A stretch of 53,123 bases of DNA, taken from assembly GCF_000316115.1 (NCBI RefSeq), contig NZ_JH993794.1, positions 1-53,123 of the forward strand. The letters run 5' to 3'. The translations under genes were made by a program, and so were the position numbers. Shown here piece by piece: positions 1-7,115 of the stretch (positions are counted from its first letter, which is position 1; each line of letters opens with the position of its first letter). The stretch comes from Leptolyngbya sp. PCC 7375. GTDB taxonomy: Bacteria > Cyanobacteriota > Cyanobacteriia > Phormidesmidales > Phormidesmidaceae. Below the pieces are notes generated by a model that was not told where the DNA came from, searched no databases, and saw only the letters and a list, made by a program, of their open reading frames with translations.

Positions 1-275
1 CGTTGGCCAGTCTTTGGTCCATTGATGATGAGAGCACCCTGGGCCTGATGGCGGAATTTTATCGTGCCTTTGAACAGCCTTTAACCCGCAGTGCCGCCCT
101 TCGTCAGGCCCAGTTGGCGATGTTGCACGGCCAGGTTGGTATTGAAGATGGCACCGTATATGGCAGTGATGGTCAGCTGATTGGGCATCTGTCTGGGTTA
201 GGCACCAGCGGCAGTTGGGATTTTAGCCATCCAGCCTATTGGTCTGGTTTTACGATGATTGGGAATCCTTGGTAG
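1..275 (+). CDS. CHAT-domain protein, C-terminal end (5' partial)
   Basis: This reading frame enters from the left edge, so only the last 90 or so residues are visible. They begin SLWSIDDESTLGLM and end with HPAYWSGFTMIGNPW, the usual close of CHAT (caspase-like) domains, where the final strand carries a 'P.YW..F...G' signature. The catalytic His and Cys lie outside or near the cut edge and are not seen. CHAT proteins are abundant in filamentous cyanobacteria, often fused to TPR repeats, and are thought to act as proteases in signalling or programmed death. It is probably a host gene flanking the prophage. Family assignment is confident; the specific function is unknown. Confidence 0.85.
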   Translation, partial: LASLWSIDDESTLGLMAEFYRAFEQPLTRSAALRQAQLAMLHGQVGIEDGTVYGSDGQLIGHLSGLGTSGSWDFSHPAYWSGFTMIGNPW

Positions 276-281
276 TTAAAG

Positions 282-291
282 CTATATATAG
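282..291. promoter_or_regulatory. CTATATATAG palindrome downstream of the CHAT gene
   Basis: This perfect 10-bp palindrome is identical to one at 6453-6462 in the divergent control region next to the Cro-like gene. It lies a few bases after the CHAT stop codon. It could be an outlying operator for that regulator, or a chance AT-rich match; nothing else supports a function. Confidence 0.2.
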
Positions 292-478
292 AAAGGATTT
301 CGTGTTTTTTTAATTATCGTGGCTTAAATGTGGCCTTCAGCCCCCACCCCCACCGCATTATCCGGGGCGAGGGTTAGGGGGAAGGTTTGGCCGGTGGGGA
401 TGTTGTCCCCGGCTAAGTCAGCAGCTAGCGGCTAGACTGGAGTAGTTGCGGAAAGGCACGAGAATCGTAGGCAAATGC

Positions 479-513
479 CGTGGGGCGTTAGCAGGCTAAC
501 GGGAAACCCCGCG
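479..513 (+). ncRNA. Compact RNA hairpin, possible relic of a TnpB guide RNA / IS605 right end
   Basis: A seven-base inner stem (CGTTAGC/GCTAACG, 486-492 and 495-501) sits inside an outer CGTGGGG/CCCCGCG stem, separated by a GGAAA bulge. The end reads GGGAAACCCCGCGCTC. Cyanobacterial IS200/IS605 elements commonly end with a comparable GGGAA(A)CCCC structure, which forms the 3' part of the TnpB guide RNA scaffold. No transposase lies beside it, so it would be a solitary element end between the host CHAT gene and the first phage gene. It could also be an unrelated leader of the gpK-like gene. The rest of 276-526 shows no gene; a second short GGGGA/TCCCC hairpin is near 398-412. Confidence 0.3.
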
Positions 514-526
514 CTCTAATATTTGA

Positions 527-1354
527 ATGAATCAAATCGCTGTTTCAGTTAAACAAAGGATCTCAGGTCTGGCTCAGGAAGGCTCGCCTTATGAGGTGTG
601 TGGCCTCGTCCTGGCTGACGATACGCTGCATGTTGCTAAGAATGTAGCGCATCAGTATAAGCAATGTGATCCGGGCTATGACGATGCTCGCGAAACACAA
701 TTTGCGATTGATCCAGACTCTCAGCGCTTTTTTGAAGAAAACCGAGATCTCATCAAAGCTGTCTTCCATTCCCACACAAGCCCCAAAGTTAGCGGTTATT
801 TGTCGCCGGACGATGTACATAACGCGATCGCGGCGAATGTTCCGTATGTGGTTTATCATTGCCATCCTGACCTTGAGTCCTGGGATCTGTTCGATCCAGA
901 TGGGCTACATCCTTATCCGTTAGAGCGTCGCGGTTCGGCCAATCCTAGCTCATTGGCTTTCTATCTGGGATGGCGGTTTGAGTTTCCTCGTAGCGATTGC
1001 TTGACGCTGTTCCGCAATTATTTTCGGGGTAGGCTGGGAATAGAAATTCGGAATTATCCTAGACCCAAACGCCAGCGAGATTGTTTCGTGGAGGGCTGGG
1101 ACGCTTATCGAGAAAGCTTCAGCCGTGAAGGATTCGTTAAACTGCCTGAAGGTTCGTCCTTAAGGTCGAACGATGTACTACTTTCCACTTTGGTCGGAAC
1201 AACCCCCCATCATGTGTCAATCTTGATAGACCCCGAAAAGAAAACAGCGTTGCACCTCCAGGAGCCGGGGATGGTCTCCGAGCTGTATGTTCATGCTGGG
1301 CCGATTTGGGAGAATCGGACTAAGTCTGTATGGAGGCATAAGAGCCTAGCATGA
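527..1354 (+). CDS. Tail assembly protein K-like (JAMM + NlpC/P60)
   Basis: This is a 275-residue protein of the lambda gpK family, which acts at the tail tip. The N-terminal half is a JAB/MPN (JAMM) domain: Glu23 in YEVCGL, then HSH at 81-83 and the downstream S-P-D-D near 93-96, giving the zinc-binding HxH...D pattern. The C-terminal half is NlpC/P60-like, with Cys158 in SDCLTLF and His229 in TTPHHVSI as probable catalytic residues. Family members cleave cell-wall peptide bonds or mature tail-tip proteins. The stop overlaps the start of the gpI-like gene (ATGA), so the two are translationally coupled. The start lacks a strong ribosome-binding site. Confidence 0.9.
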   Translation: MNQIAVSVKQRISGLAQEGSPYEVCGLVLADDTLHVAKNVAHQYKQCDPGYDDARETQFAIDPDSQRFFEENRDLIKAVFHSHTSPKVSGYLSPDDVHNAIAANVPYVVYHCHPDLESWDLFDPDGLHPYPLERRGSANPSSLAFYLGWRFEFPRSDCLTLFRNYFRGRLGIEIRNYPRPKRQRDCFVEGWDAYRESFSREGFVKLPEGSSLRSNDVLLSTLVGTTPHHVSILIDPEKKTALHLQEPGMVSELYVHAGPIWENRTKSVWRHKSLA

Positions 1355-1923
1355 TTACATTAAATTTCCATGGCGTTCTGAGTACGCTAGCACAGAATTT
1401 TGAAGCGGAACTCTCTTCGCCACATAAAGCATTTCGTTTGGCCTTATTCAACTTCCCTCTGCTGGAGCCTTATTTACGGGCAGCGGAAGATTTGGGCGTT
1501 GTGTTTAAGGTTGTGCTGGAACGATGCGGTGTTCGGCAAGATCTGAATGAGATAGATTTCTGTGAGGCATCGGTATCGCAAGGAGAACTGCATATCTATC
1601 CCGTCATCAGCGGCGGTGGGCGAATTGGAAAAATTATTGCTGGCGTGGCGCTGATCGGCTTAGCGATTTCAGGGGTGGGTTTCCTCGGGTTGTCGCCATT
1701 GATGACAGGCGTGATGGGAGGGCTGTTGCTGTTTCAGGGTGTGATGGGCGGGAAACCTGATGCGCCTAACCCTGATGAAGAGAATACGCGGTCAAACGTA
1801 TTCTCTGGCCCGGTTAATACGGCGTCGGTAGGTATTCCATACCCCCTTGCTCTTGGTTATGTGATTGAAGTGGGGTCTTTGGTTGCATCCGCTACGATTC
1901 GCTCATTCGAGGTAAGAGACTGA
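1351..1923 (+). CDS. Tail assembly protein I-like
   Basis: This 190-residue protein follows the K-like gene with a 4-base overlap, as I follows K in lambda-like tails. It has a ubiquitin-like N-terminal half and a hydrophobic Gly-rich stretch at about residues 88-135 (RIGKIIAGVALIGLAISGVG onward), the hallmark of gpI family proteins, which help assemble the J-containing tail tip. The last part (SVGIPYPLALGYVIEVGS) resembles the conserved 'G.PIPL.YG' end. It converges on the leftward gene ending at 1941. Assignment is firm from order plus the hydrophobic core, although sequence conservation in this family is low. Confidence 0.85.
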   Translation: MITLNFHGVLSTLAQNFEAELSSPHKAFRLALFNFPLLEPYLRAAEDLGVVFKVVLERCGVRQDLNEIDFCEASVSQGELHIYPVISGGGRIGKIIAGVALIGLAISGVGFLGLSPLMTGVMGGLLLFQGVMGGKPDAPNPDEENTRSNVFSGPVNTASVGIPYPLALGYVIEVGSLVASATIRSFEVRD

Positions 1924-1940
1924 CTCTGTTGGCAGAGGGG

Positions 1941-2318
1941 TCACCAATAACGATGTTTGCATGCTAAGTTTTTCCATTGCGGGATTTCGTGAGGCGGAGT
2001 ATAGCCAATACCCCAAAGATGAAAAGTCAAAATAAGCCTTTGCTGGAACACAAGAAAAGCATTGTGATGAATCATCCAGTGATTTACTAACCAATGATAG
2101 GCAATCCAGCATCCTGTATCTTCTCTAACAAAAACTCGTACCCCAAATCTCCATAAAGAGCGTTGCTTGAGTTCAATGAGCCGCCAGGGCAAGTCATCTA
2201 ATAATTGACAAACTCTATAATCTATTTCAACTGGCTCTGACGCTGGTCCGACCCATTCATATGACTGCAGTACGTTCCCGTAGTCGTCAACTCTCTTGTG
2301 AACACGTATTTCAGCCAT
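1941..2318 (-). CDS. Hypothetical protein downstream of gpL
   Basis: This is a 125-residue protein of unknown function, read leftwards 42 bases after the gpL-like gene and probably cotranscribed with it. It is rich in aromatic residues and histidine (WIAYHWLVNHWMIHHN), with no signal peptide. The N-terminus (MAEIRVHKRVDDYGNVLQ) looks like ordinary coding sequence. It converges on the gpI-like gene with 17 bases between stops. No family was recognised; its position suggests a phage accessory or tail-tip-associated gene. Confidence 0.5.
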   Translation of the reverse strand: MAEIRVHKRVDDYGNVLQSYEWVGPASEPVEIDYRVCQLLDDLPWRLIELKQRSLWRFGVRVFVREDTGCWIAYHWLVNHWMIHHNAFLVFQQRLILTFHLWGIGYTPPHEIPQWKNLACKHRYW

Positions 2319-2360
2319 TGTCGTGTGCTATTTCCTGTTTTTGGTTTGTTCGGCAGTCTG

Positions 2361-3029
2361 CTAGTCTTGCTGTCGACGCAGTGAAGGCACACCGCCAAAC
2401 CGAGATTGGTTATTCCTGAGTCTGCAATCAGCCAGCCCTTTCCCGCATCGATCTAGATTTGCGTTCAGGGTGGGCTGCCCCGTCGCCGTAAACATTCTGC
2501 TGCCCACGTACCCACATTCGGGGCCTCGATACCGCACAGTTGGATCGCATTTTCTTAGTGCCTTGCGGTTTGGCAAAGATCTTCCCTCTGCTGAGATGGA
2601 ATTCTCCAGCCGGTAGGTAGCCGATTCTCCTGGTACTAGCACTCTACTCATGATTCGTAGCCGTACTTGAGAGAGGATGCGATCGCTCTGCGGTAAATTC
2701 CCTAGTAGCCCACCATCTAAGTAATCAGGGCGCGTATACAACACATCAACTCGCCCGCCAACAATATGAGGGAATAGCTGGTCTGCTTGGGTAAGAAAGC
2801 GATCTGCATCTGATACGGTCAAGTCAGCCTGCATTTCCGTGCCCTGCGATGTGACTTTAAACCCCGAAAGAGAGCAAGCTCTTGGTGTGTAAACCTTTGA
2901 GAGGAATGTTACTCCGGTGTGAGCACAGAAGTAGAACTCGTCGCCAGCACCCGGATTGTAGTTAAACACCCGAAAAAGCTGGATGATTACGTCCTGGTCA
3001 AGGGATTGCAGTTCGGAGGTGATTGACAT
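2361..3029 (-). CDS. Minor tail protein L-like
   Basis: This 222-residue protein matches the lambda gpL family, which connects the tape measure end of the tail tube to the J tip complex. The N-terminus (SLDQDVIIQLFRVF) and the run of beta strands fit. The C-terminal half carries the family's conserved cysteines: C in RKCDPTVRYRGPECGYVG, then DRCGKGLADCRLRNN followed by RFGGVPS. In lambda gpL these cysteines are associated with an iron-sulfur cluster. Here the gene is on the opposite strand from K and I, although the three are still neighbours. It is divergent from the + gene starting at 3085. Confidence 0.88.
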   Translation of the reverse strand: MSITSELQSLDQDVIIQLFRVFNYNPGAGDEFYFCAHTGVTFLSKVYTPRACSLSGFKVTSQGTEMQADLTVSDADRFLTQADQLFPHIVGGRVDVLYTRPDYLDGGLLGNLPQSDRILSQVRLRIMSRVLVPGESATYRLENSISAEGRSLPNRKALRKCDPTVRYRGPECGYVGSRMFTATGQPTLNANLDRCGKGLADCRLRNNQSRFGGVPSLRRQQD

Positions 3030-3084
3030 CCTGATTGAGTATGGCTTTTGTTACCATTGTGCTGACACAGCAACAAAAGTGCCA

Positions 3085-3684
3085 ATGGAGAAGGTAACAA
3101 GGCGGGTGGTAGACGTACCCTCATTTGGAATTATAGGCGGTGAAGTCTGCCAGGTGAGTGATTTGTCAACAGACGAGCGCAGCCACGCGATCGCTACCTT
3201 CTCTAAATCAGCAGCTCCGTTAGGGCTTGATATCGACTTGACCTATAGCCAGGAGCTATTTACCAAAGTTGACTCTCGGGGTTGGCTGTTCAGAGCGCCA
3301 GGGGCAATGCCGGTGTTGTTTGAGCGTGTTCGCGTTCGTAATTTTGTTCGATGGGTTTGTCATCAGCACAAATCCGACTCGTGCGATCGCTCTCCAGTAA
3401 GCCATTGCTATCGGGGGTACAATCGCCAGCAATGGTATCGCTGGGTGATGAAATTAGGTGAAGCAACCGGGGCCAACAGCCGTGATGACCGATGGACTGA
3501 CATTCAAGCGGGACTCATGCTGGGGGCCACATTCACCAACTTGGGGATGTTCCCGTCTAAAGCCCGTCCTTATTTGCCTGTTATTGGGGCCATGGCGCTG
3601 ACCGAGTTTAGGGATTTGGTGAATGCGATGCCGGTGCGGTCGGGCAAGATTCGGCAACTTCAGCATCAACATAAAGCCAGCTAG
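3085..3684 (+). CDS. Hypothetical protein between gpL and GT
   Basis: This is a 199-residue protein of unknown function. The frame is open further upstream to 2983, but that would overlap the start of the divergent gpL-like gene, so the ATG at 3085 (MEKVTRRV) is preferred. The C-terminal third (LGEATGANSRDDRWTDIQAG, then hydrophobic segments) has a plausible coding pattern. It converges on the GT product, whose stop overlaps its own by about 3 bases. No known tail protein was recognised; it breaks an otherwise leftward tail block, suggesting a mosaic insertion. A spurious long frame opposite non-coding sequence remains possible. Confidence 0.5.
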   Translation: MEKVTRRVVDVPSFGIIGGEVCQVSDLSTDERSHAIATFSKSAAPLGLDIDLTYSQELFTKVDSRGWLFRAPGAMPVLFERVRVRNFVRWVCHQHKSDSCDRSPVSHCYRGYNRQQWYRWVMKLGEATGANSRDDRWTDIQAGLMLGATFTNLGMFPSKARPYLPVIGAMALTEFRDLVNAMPVRSGKIRQLQHQHKAS

Positions 3685-4957
3685 CCAACTTTTGCTCTTC
3701 GATTAACCTCGTCCTCAATCCCCTCAATCTGAATAACAGCCGCCGCCACAGCATCAGGCAACTTCGCATACATCCGGCAAATAATGTCGATCGCTTTGTC
3801 GCTGATCGGTTTTGGTTTTTTATTATCTTCTGGCTCAAAGGGCAGAAGGTCATTGGCTGCGATCGCTTTCCCTTTGCCACCACCGAAAGCAGACAGCGAA
3901 TTTAAGAGCCCAGCAAACCCATAAGACGCGGTGCGGGATGCAATATTAGCGTCCCGTCGTTTTTGTTTGAGGATTTGGCTATAGGCTTCGAGCGCAAGCC
4001 ATTCGGGTTGTCCCCCAAAGTCTTTCCAACTAAATCTAGGATCGCTGGCGGGAAGTCCGGCTAGGCAGCATTGCCAGTAGACGCTGCTCCAATCAATTCC
4101 TGTGGCAATTTCTCGTCTGCTTCGGAGGTCCCGGACGAGTTCTCTAACTTTCCCGCTGACATATTGGAGTCGTCCTCTTTCTGAGTGAATGCCATCCGTT
4201 CACTGAGATAAAACTCATGGATCTTTCTGACTGCATCTATGGGTGCTACGGGCAGGGCGCGTGTATTTTCAACACTCCAATCAGGGTAGCCAGCCAGGGG
4301 GATGAGATCTTCACCACAAAGAAAAGCAACTTCTCCACCGACGCGACTTTTCAATGGTTCTTTGAGGGGAATGGTCTCATCGCCTTCTGCTACAGCTTTT
4401 GCTGTTTGGATTAATTGCCCATCGGCATTCAACCAGGTTCCTTTTTCCAGGCTGAAGGGGCACGGCCCAATAGTTAGTTCCTCCTTTCCGGCACGGGCCG
4501 CTTTGGTTAATCGAATTCCGTACAGCGTTCGACCCTGAATCAGGATTGTCGCTGTGTGGTCAATCAGACTGCGGTCTTGGTTTTGCTGGGCCAATGCGCG
4601 ACCGAGCTGCAGGTATCGCTCTCGACCCATGTTACGAAATAGGGCAATCTGTTGGTTCTGGCTTTCTTCGGTAACTACCTCAGCCCCCTCGACCTGAATC
4701 ATCTCGCCAAACAGCTTAGCCTTAGCGTGATCAAAGCTTAGCCCCGTTTGTTCCATGATTTCAGCGATGGATTCCAGGGTTAGCACCTGAGAGCTTAGCT
4801 GAGATTCCAGCAGGCTATTGTCTGTCACCTCGGCCGCGATCGCTTCGTTCACGGTGATGTATCCCAGCTTTTGAAGATAAATTGTTGTGAATCCTGGGAC
4901 GTCAATCTGGTGAAACGAGATCGCGGCTGAAGATTGTTTTTGGCGGAAGGGTAGCAT
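3681..4957 (-). CDS. Tail assembly chaperone fusion GT (by -1 frameshift)
   Basis: The -1 frame overlapping the end of the G-like gene stays open for about 155 codons after the slippery site and has no start of its own. Its product begins VRELVRDLRSRREIATGIDW and continues FSWKDFGGQPEWLALEAY, which reads as real protein, whereas the zero-frame tail (DEKLPQELIGAASTGNAA) looks like filler. Slippage at GGGAAAG (4148-4154) joins residues 1-270 of G to this T domain, giving about 425 residues. In lambda, a few percent of ribosomes make GT the same way; G and GT coat the tape measure during tail assembly. Conceptual translation must follow the shift. Confidence 0.82.
4061..4957 (-). CDS. Tail assembly chaperone G-like
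   Basis: This is a 298-residue zero-frame product, about twice the length of lambda gpG. Helical segments (LTLESIAEIMEQTGLSFDHA) flank what looks like an inserted beta domain at about residues 150-220 (LTKAARAGKEELTIGPCPFS, then a Gly-Thr-Trp-Leu turn). Similar 'adhesive' beta segments occur in the tail tube protein at 37053. Its role is inferred from the downstream -1 frame and slippery site. It is divergent from the gene at 5057. Unlike in lambda, the tape measure gene is not next to it; on this strand it lies about 20 kb upstream. Confidence 0.75.
   Translation of the reverse strand: MLPFRQKQSSAAISFHQIDVPGFTTIYLQKLGYITVNEAIAAEVTDNSLLESQLSSQVLTLESIAEIMEQTGLSFDHAKAKLFGEMIQVEGAEVVTEESQNQQIALFRNMGRERYLQLGRALAQQNQDRSLIDHTATILIQGRTLYGIRLTKAARAGKEELTIGPCPFSLEKGTWLNADGQLIQTAKAVAEGDETIPLKEPLKSRVGGEVAFLCGEDLIPLAGYPDWSVENTRALPVAPIDAVRKIHEFYLSERMAFTQKEDDSNMSAGKLENSSGTSEADEKLPQELIGAASTGNAA
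4148..4154 (-). promoter_or_regulatory. GGGAAAG slippery heptamer for G/GT frameshift
   Basis: On the minus strand the heptamer reads G GGA AAG in the zero frame, the exact X XXY YYZ arrangement and the same sequence used by lambda G-T. The overlap of the two frames runs from a TGA in the -1 frame to the G stop at 4061, and this is the best slippery heptamer seen in that overlap. Confidence 0.8.
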
Positions 4958-5056
4958 GGCGGATTAATCGGAACTTCGCCCATTCTGGCATATCCACGTT
5001 ATCTTGATGAGAGAGTAAGCCGGATCTCACTTTCTTCTGAGGAGGACTCTTAATTT

Positions 5057-5380
5057 ATGCCTATGGATTCCCCTAATCAGATTTCTTGCCAACATCTAGA
5101 GGAGCTAGTCGTTGAAGCGCTGCAGCGGCTAATTAGGCTGCAGCAAACGAAACCTACCGGACACCTTAAAAACATTATCAATAGGGACCAGAACATAGCG
5201 ATTATTTTTGGCCAATTGGATATTCTAAGGGTTCTACTGGAAAAGGACAAGGGGCAGAATGACGGAGATGTTTTAGCTAAGATAGCTGAACTTCATTTTA
5301 AGTCTGACAGTTCTGATGCACCGGTATGGGAAGCTTTAAGGTTTTTGAGCGAATGGAGCTGCGATCGCAACGCCGGATAG
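5057..5380 (+). CDS. Hypothetical protein, helical
   Basis: This 107-residue protein of unknown function is preceded by a good ribosome-binding site (GAGGAGGA, about 11 bases before the ATG). It is mostly helical and rich in Leu, Gln and Lys (LEELVVEALQRLIRLQQTKP), with no signal peptide or membrane segment. It is the first gene of the accessory region and diverges from the G/GT gene. Its 3' end overlaps a possible small leftward signal-peptide ORF. Confidence 0.6.
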   Translation: MPMDSPNQISCQHLEELVVEALQRLIRLQQTKPTGHLKNIINRDQNIAIIFGQLDILRVLLEKDKGQNDGDVLAKIAELHFKSDSSDAPVWEALRFLSEWSCDRNAG

Positions 5381-5419
5381 CAGCTGGGCGGCGATGGCGG
5401 TGGCAAGGATGAGTTTCAT
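5336..5419 (-). CDS. Possible 27-residue signal-peptide-like ORF
   Basis: This short frame encodes MKLILATAIAAQLLSGVAIA followed by APFAQKP. A lysine, a hydrophobic core and an A-x-A site look like a secretion signal with almost nothing after it. It overlaps the 3' end of the rightward gene at 5057. The ribosome-binding site is weak (AGGA about 15 bases upstream). It may be a tiny membrane peptide, the start of a truncated secreted protein, or chance. Confidence 0.3.
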   Translation of the reverse strand: MKLILATAIAAQLLSGVAIAAPFAQKP

Positions 5420-5478
5420 AAGGTACCAAGTGTGTCCTGTATATAGTACACAGATTGGGTGAGTGGATCGCGATCGGG

Positions 5479-5619
5479 TTAGGCTGCTTGCTTCACAAAC
5501 CTATGCCATGCCGCCCAAAACAGCTTATTGAGCTTCTGATTGAACTCTTCCTGGAACCCGCCTACGCGGTCATCCACCACGTCCCTCATTAGCTGAATAG
5601 AGATTGCGACTGTAGCCAC
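5479..5619 (-). CDS. Small hypothetical protein overlapping the SAP-like gene
   Basis: The frame from a GTG at 5619 encodes 46 residues: a hydrophobic start (ATVAISIQLM) and an amphipathic tail (GGFQEEFNQKLNKLFWAAWH). An ATG at 5589 would give 36 residues. It overlaps the 3' end of the preceding gene in another frame, a coupling common in phage operons. It could be a small membrane-associated peptide; no family was recognised. Confidence 0.4.
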   Translation of the reverse strand: MATVAISIQLMRDVVDDRVGGFQEEFNQKLNKLFWAAWHRFVKQAA

Positions 5620-5851
5620 GAAACCCGCGACGCTTAGCCTCTTCCCTCAACTCCTTCACGGTGCTGAGCTTCCGAATTAGACGCTCTACACACTTGCCAC
5701 CCTGCTCATACTGATAAGCATCCAGGGCAGCCTGAGCCGCTTCATAAGCTGCCTTACGCTTAGCCAGTGTCTTAGCAGATTTACCGCGATAGTTGCGGTA
5801 CTTGCGGCTGGCGTCGATTGCGGCGGACTGGAGTTGAAGGTAAGTAGTCAT
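5570..5851 (-). CDS. Small basic protein with SAP/Rho-N-like C-terminus
   Basis: This is 93 residues from the ATG at 5851; an in-frame start at 5923 exists but adds a poor-looking leader. The middle is a lysine/alanine-rich helix (AKTLAKRKAAYEAAQAALDA). The C-terminal part, STVKELREEAKRRGFRGYS, resembles the helix-turn-helix of SAP, HeH or Rho N-terminal domains that contact nucleic acid. It follows the membrane protein at 5931-6332 in a leftward set of small genes running from the control region near 6400. Nucleic-acid binding is inferred from the motif only. Confidence 0.6.
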   Translation of the reverse strand: MTTYLQLQSAAIDASRKYRNYRGKSAKTLAKRKAAYEAAQAALDAYQYEQGGKCVERLIRKLSTVKELREEAKRRGFRGYSRNLYSANEGRGG

Positions 5852-5930
5852 TGCGGTGGGTTCCGTGTAGGGGTGACAGTGGAATGAAACGGTGGGGCCG
5901 AAGCCCCATAACGCGGGCATCAACCCGAAC

Positions 5931-6332
5931 CTAGGCCAGTTGTGGCCACCGAGCTTTAGCCCAGTTGATCAGCTCATCGGACTGTGTGGAAACTGAGTCT
6001 TGACCAGGGGCAGGCAACAGTAGGAGTTCACCGCTTGCGATCGCATCCTCAGCCGCCAGAACCGCAACATCAACACATTCCTGGCAGTAGAATTCGAACC
6101 CCATGTGGGCCAGCTGGAAGAATTTAGCGATGCCGAGAACGAAGTGCTTAACGGTCAGTGCGACCAGCAGGAACGCGATCTGAGCGATGAGGATTAATAA
6201 CGGTGCGATTAGCTCATCCGTCTCGAACCACTCGCGAGTGGCGCGGCCAGCGTTGATGACACTGAGGCAGAAGGCGATGAACTGAACTGCGGCGGTGTTG
6301 AGGGTGGAAGCGATGGAAGCGAAGTAAGACAT
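5931..6332 (-). CDS. Hypothetical membrane protein
   Basis: This 133-residue protein has a hydrophobic N-terminal helix (about 8-30) and a second membrane segment at about 44-68 (LIAPLLILIAQIAFLLVALT). The C-terminal half is soluble and acidic, with two cysteines (FYCQEC). It is the first gene of the leftward set and lies opposite the Cro-like gene across a 180-bp control region. Such position and shape would fit a phage early membrane protein, but no family was recognised. Confidence 0.55.
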   Translation of the reverse strand: MSYFASIASTLNTAAVQFIAFCLSVINAGRATREWFETDELIAPLLILIAQIAFLLVALTVKHFVLGIAKFFQLAHMGFEFYCQECVDVAVLAAEDAIASGELLLLPAPGQDSVSTQSDELINWAKARWPQLA

Positions 6333-6512
6333 GGTGGCGAAGAGGTAAAGGACTGAAGTGAGGCGGGCGTGATGCGGTGCCCGGTTGATTTAGTTATAGC
6401 GTCTGGCGCTATACATGTCAAACTTAAAATTATATGTATAGACTTAGATTTGCTATATATAGATTCTAGGGCTATAGTCTAGTTGTAGTTCGATAAATAT
6501 AGGAGGATAAAC
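6333..6512. promoter_or_regulatory. Divergent control region with CTATA/TATAG operator-like repeats
   Basis: Between the leftward small genes and the Cro-like gene lie an inverted repeat CTATACAT (6409-6416) / ATGTATAG (6434-6441), a palindrome CTATATATAG (6453-6462) and CTATAG (6472-6477). This spaced array of one half-site resembles the operators of a phage genetic switch. A strong ribosome-binding site AGGAGG (6501-6506) precedes the GTG start of the regulator. Binding by the adjacent protein is inferred. Confidence 0.5.
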
Positions 6513-6761
6513 GTGATAGATATCGCGGTTGCCCCTATGATTCAGTGGAGATTGCGCCATGTAATGGCAGATCGTCAAATAACGAATAGAGCTTTGGCTG
6601 AGTTGGTAGGTATGCATGAAACCTCAATCAGCAACATGAAGCGCCGTGATGACATGCCGCGAATCGATGGGGTTTTGCTGAATGGGTTGTGCAATGCGTT
6701 GAAGTGCACTCCCCATGATTTGATTTTTTACTCATCTGACGAAGGGAAGGGAGATGAGTAA
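6513..6761 (+). CDS. Cro/C1-type HTH regulator
   Basis: This 82-residue XRE-family DNA-binding protein starts at a GTG placed 7 bases after AGGAGG. The helix-turn-helix is at about residues 24-48 (NRALAELVGMHETSISNMKR), followed by a helix ending CNALKCTPHDLIFY, typical of the short single-domain 'HTH_26' group. It probably controls the leftward small genes and itself through the CTATA-type repeats upstream. A strong terminator follows directly, so it is transcribed separately from the helicase operon. Confidence 0.82.
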   Translation: MIDIAVAPMIQWRLRHVMADRQITNRALAELVGMHETSISNMKRRDDMPRIDGVLLNGLCNALKCTPHDLIFYSSDEGKGDE

Positions 6762-6764
6762 CCC

Positions 6765-6797
6765 AGTAGTGTTTTAGCTCAGTAAAACACTACTTTT
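6765..6797 (+). terminator. Rho-independent terminator after the Cro-like gene
   Basis: Perfect 12-bp arms AGTAGTGTTTTA (6765-6776) and TAAAACACTACT (6783-6794) enclose a 6-base loop and run straight into TTTT. It lies 4 bases after the stop codon of the regulator. Confidence 0.85.
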
Positions 6798-7115
6798 CTA
6801 GAGTAATAGAGTGCTTTCCTGAACTAATAGTGATGTAAGTTCTCTCATAAGAGAACAGAGTCACCGCAAACATTGCATGTCAATCAATTCAGAGGGTTCT
6901 CATTCTGTTTTTGTTGTGCTATCCTCTGACCAAAGTCACCTACCAAGGGACAACGCCAACGAGCGCCTAACATTTTGCTAACAAGCTTCAATACAAAAAA
7001 CAGTCTTGTTGCAATAGTATAAACAGCGCTCTGTGTAGTTAAGAACTGCCAGAGTTTTTATGTGATCAGGCTTGTCTTGGATGGGTGACGCTGAACTCTA
7101 CAATCTTCAAGCGTT
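6798..7115. other. Intergenic region upstream of the helicase operon
   Basis: No gene is seen in these 318 bases. It contains an inverted repeat GTTCTCT-CATA-AGAGAAC (6839-6856) without a T-run, so more likely an operator than a terminator. A second partial copy, GGTTCTCATTCTG, lies near 6894. It must hold the promoter for the helicase gene, which has no clear ribosome-binding site. Confidence 0.4.

Noticed and set aside
3608..3883. 91-codon leftward frame with an ATG inside the T region
   Set aside because: It lies in a different frame from the T domain, and its Leu/Arg/Ser-rich product looks random; the -1 frame continuation of G explains the DNA better.
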